Below, one piece after another: positions 62,516 to 64,000 of a stretch of 64,000 bases of DNA. The stretch is taken from contig JAUHYW010000001.1 in assembly GCA_030426085.1 (NCBI GenBank), positions 186,001-250,000 of the forward strand, written 5' to 3'. The DNA comes from a bacterium (GTDB lineage: Bacteria > Myxococcota_A > Bradymonadia > UBA7976 > UBA1532). The notes under the pieces are model-generated. The model worked only from the letters and a program-made list of their open reading frames with translations, had not been told where the DNA came from and did not search any database. Position 1 is the stretch's first letter; every line of letters begins with the position of its first letter. The position numbers were made by a program, and so were the translations under genes.

Positions 62516-63991
62516 TCAGATCCGGAGAACCAGCACCTCGCGCCCGCTCGGCGCCGCCTCCCACGCCAGCCGCGCACGCCCCGACCGGCCGCCGAGGAGG
62601 ATCAGCGCGCCCTCGGCCCCGGGCCGCATCCGCCGATCGAGCTCGGCCAGCCCCCGGTCCAGCGGGTGGGGCTCGTCCCCGCCGCGGCGCTTGATGCCCA
62701 CCACCGCCTGCTGGCGCCGCCGACCGACCAGCGGAAGATCGATCCGGCCCACGAGCTGGCGGGCGCCGTAGGCCGCCTGCCACATGACGCCGCCCGGCGG
62801 CAGCAGCCCCTCGATGTGCGCGGCGGCCCACACGACCGGGCCGAACCCGTCGTCCGCCGGACCCGGGCGCCAGCCGGTGGCCAGCGCGTTGATCACCCGC
62901 GGCAGATCCACGCCGCCGTCCGGCCGGCGGCAGGGGCTGGGATCGACCGTGACCTGCACCCCCGCCGCCCGGGCGTGGGCCCGCAAGATGGCCGCGAGCT
63001 GAAGCCCGCCGACCGCGCGCTCGCCGTCGAGCGTCACCAGCCCCCGATCGCGGGCCCGCTCGATGTCCCCCGGGCCGCCGGGGCCCAGCGGCGCGTCGCC
63101 GACGAGCAGCGGCCGGACCGCCCGCCGCCCGGCGGGATCATCCAACCCGGCGACGAAGCGATCGAACCACGCCGGCCAGGCCTCGAGCAGCCGGATCGCC
63201 GCCCGGTCGATGTCGTCGAGGTGCACCGGCCCCCGCAGCCCCAGCCCGTCGAACAGCTCCCGGGCCAGCGCGCACACCAGCCACGGGTGCCCGCCGGTCC
63301 ACCGACCGACCCGGCGCAGCGCCGCCTCGGCGAAGAGCTGCCCGGTGGCGACGACGTGCTGCCCGTACAGGCCGGCGATCTCCCGCGCGCCGAAGGCCGG
63401 CAACCGCACCCGCAGCAGGCCCCGCCCCAGGCGCCCGCTACCCGGCCCCCGCAGGCCGCCCACCCCGCCGAGCACCACCGCCCGGACCCGCGAGGCGCCG
63501 AGCTGAGCCCGCAGCAGCCCCCGCACCGGCGGCGGCAGCCGATCCAGCTCGTCGACCAGCGCGACGAGCGGCCGATCGGTGCGCCGGGACCAGTCGTCGA
63601 GCGCCACCGCCAGGAGCTGCCACGGCCCGCCGATGCGCCACGGCCCGTGCCCCGGCGAGCCCGGCTCGCCCCGAGCCGCCCGCCGGAGTTGATCGAGCAG
63701 GCGCACCTCGGCCCGGACCAGCGGCGCATCGGCGGCGAACCCGTGGGCGTCGAGCACGACCGGGGTCGCCCCCCGCTCGCGGAGTTGGCGGGCCAGCGCG
63801 TGCACCGTCGTGGTGCGGCCCCCGGCGGGCGGCGCCTGCATCGCGAAGCTGCCCCCCTCGAGCAGGCGCTCGAGGGCCGACCGGTCGCCCACCCGGGGCA
63901 GCCGGGCGACCGGATCGACGGCGTAGTGGATGTCGCCGTCGCAGGGCCCGTGGATGGCGAAGCGGCGAAGAGGCTCGGCAGCGGCGCGCAC
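62516..63991 (-). CDS. AAA-like (AAA_35 type) protein with Arg in place of the P-loop Lys
   Basis: A 491-residue protein. The start FAIHGPCDGDIHYAVDP-RLPR is the usual opening of AAA_35-type ATPases often found with signalling modules. The Walker A is APPAGGRT with Arg59 where Lys is expected (APRQTGKT in the family). Walker B is LVALVDELDRLP. A winged-helix-like part follows, and the C-terminal 140 residues resemble a PD-(D/E)xK-like or unknown domain (QQAVVGIKRRGG). The frame opens at GTG 63991, 9 nt from the window edge; a slightly longer N-terminus cannot be excluded. No partner is visible. Confidence 0.75.
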   Translation of the reverse strand: MRAAAEPLRRFAIHGPCDGDIHYAVDPVARLPRVGDRSALERLLEGGSFAMQAPPAGGRTTTVHALARQLRERGATPVVLDAHGFAADAPLVRAEVRLLDQLRRAARGEPGSPGHGPWRIGGPWQLLAVALDDWSRRTDRPLVALVDELDRLPPPVRGLLRAQLGASRVRAVVLGGVGGLRGPGSGRLGRGLLRVRLPAFGAREIAGLYGQHVVATGQLFAEAALRRVGRWTGGHPWLVCALARELFDGLGLRGPVHLDDIDRAAIRLLEAWPAWFDRFVAGLDDPAGRRAVRPLLVGDAPLGPGGPGDIERARDRGLVTLDGERAVGGLQLAAILRAHARAAGVQVTVDPSPCRRPDGGVDLPRVINALATGWRPGPADDGFGPVVWAAAHIEGLLPPGGVMWQAAYGARQLVGRIDLPLVGRRRQQAVVGIKRRGGDEPHPLDRGLAELDRRMRPGAEGALILLGGRSGRARLAWEAAPSGREVLVLRI

Positions 63992-64000
63992 GGCAAGCTC

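Overview
The window is about 64 kb of very GC-rich chromosome, densely packed with genes on both strands. Its protein repertoire points to a Myxococcota (delta-proteobacterial) organism. The evidence is many lipoproteins with Asp/Ala/Gly-rich linkers, a 19-copy DUF4215 cysteine-repeat protein, a MYXO-CTERM-like tail, three Ser/Thr protein kinases (two of them kinase-ATPase-TPR giants), a CotH/lamin-tail lipoprotein and an (EG)48 linker lipoprotein. The lineage below phylum cannot be fixed from sequence alone. I see no rRNA, tRNA, CRISPR array, insertion sequence or phage gene. No stretch longer than 300 bases lacks a gene.

Layout. 0-6.3 kb: the start of a di-haem cytochrome oxidoreductase (cut by the window edge), a giant Cys-repeat lipoprotein and a CAP-domain protein. 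6.3-10.7 kb: an MscS-type channel, then an operon of porin, BCCT osmolyte transporter and a small unknown protein. 10.7-20.9 kb: a 1537-residue zinc-ribbon membrane protein, Tex, a YdjM-like membrane protein, and a TPR/transmembrane protein coupled to a Cys-rich lipoprotein. 20.9-25 kb: an array of four small related lipoproteins, a cytochrome c-NnrU fusion, a DedA/VTT protein and a two-domain VOC protein. 25-35.8 kb: kinase giant 1, the EG-linker lipoprotein, an MBOAT acyltransferase, the CotH lipoprotein and another lipoprotein. 35.9-42.4 kb: a lipase-like lipoprotein, diverging from a three-gene unit of TPR/TM protein, LIV-type binding lipoprotein and zinc-ribbon/PEGA Ser/Thr kinase. 42.4-53.6 kb: a DUF455-ATP-grasp fusion, a TPR protein with a Ycf46-like AAA+ ATPase, a glutathione transferase, kinase giant 2 and a MYXO-CTERM haem protein. 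53.7-64 kb: a small unknown protein, a tandem pair of unknown paralogues, then 6-phosphofructokinase, UbiB kinase, NUDIX hydrolase and HEAT-methyltransferase in one direction, followed by lspA, a lipoprotein and an AAA-like protein with an altered P-loop.

Regulation. Several promoters resemble the sigma-70 class. Two carry identical boxes at identical spacing (TCGGCA-N17-TAGATT). Several genes without a Shine-Dalgarno have a -10-like hexamer 6-7 nt before the start codon, which suggests leaderless mRNAs. GC-rich hairpins without a U-tract sit directly after several stop codons.

The strongest candidates for undescribed biology are the binding lipoprotein/TPR/kinase unit (38.1-42.4 kb), the DUF455-ATP-grasp fusion with its AT-rich repeat-flanked insertion, the four-lipoprotein array, the cytochrome-NnrU fusion, the paired kinase-ATPase giants of which one has lost its P-loop lysine, and the apparent AUC start of the phosphofructokinase gene.
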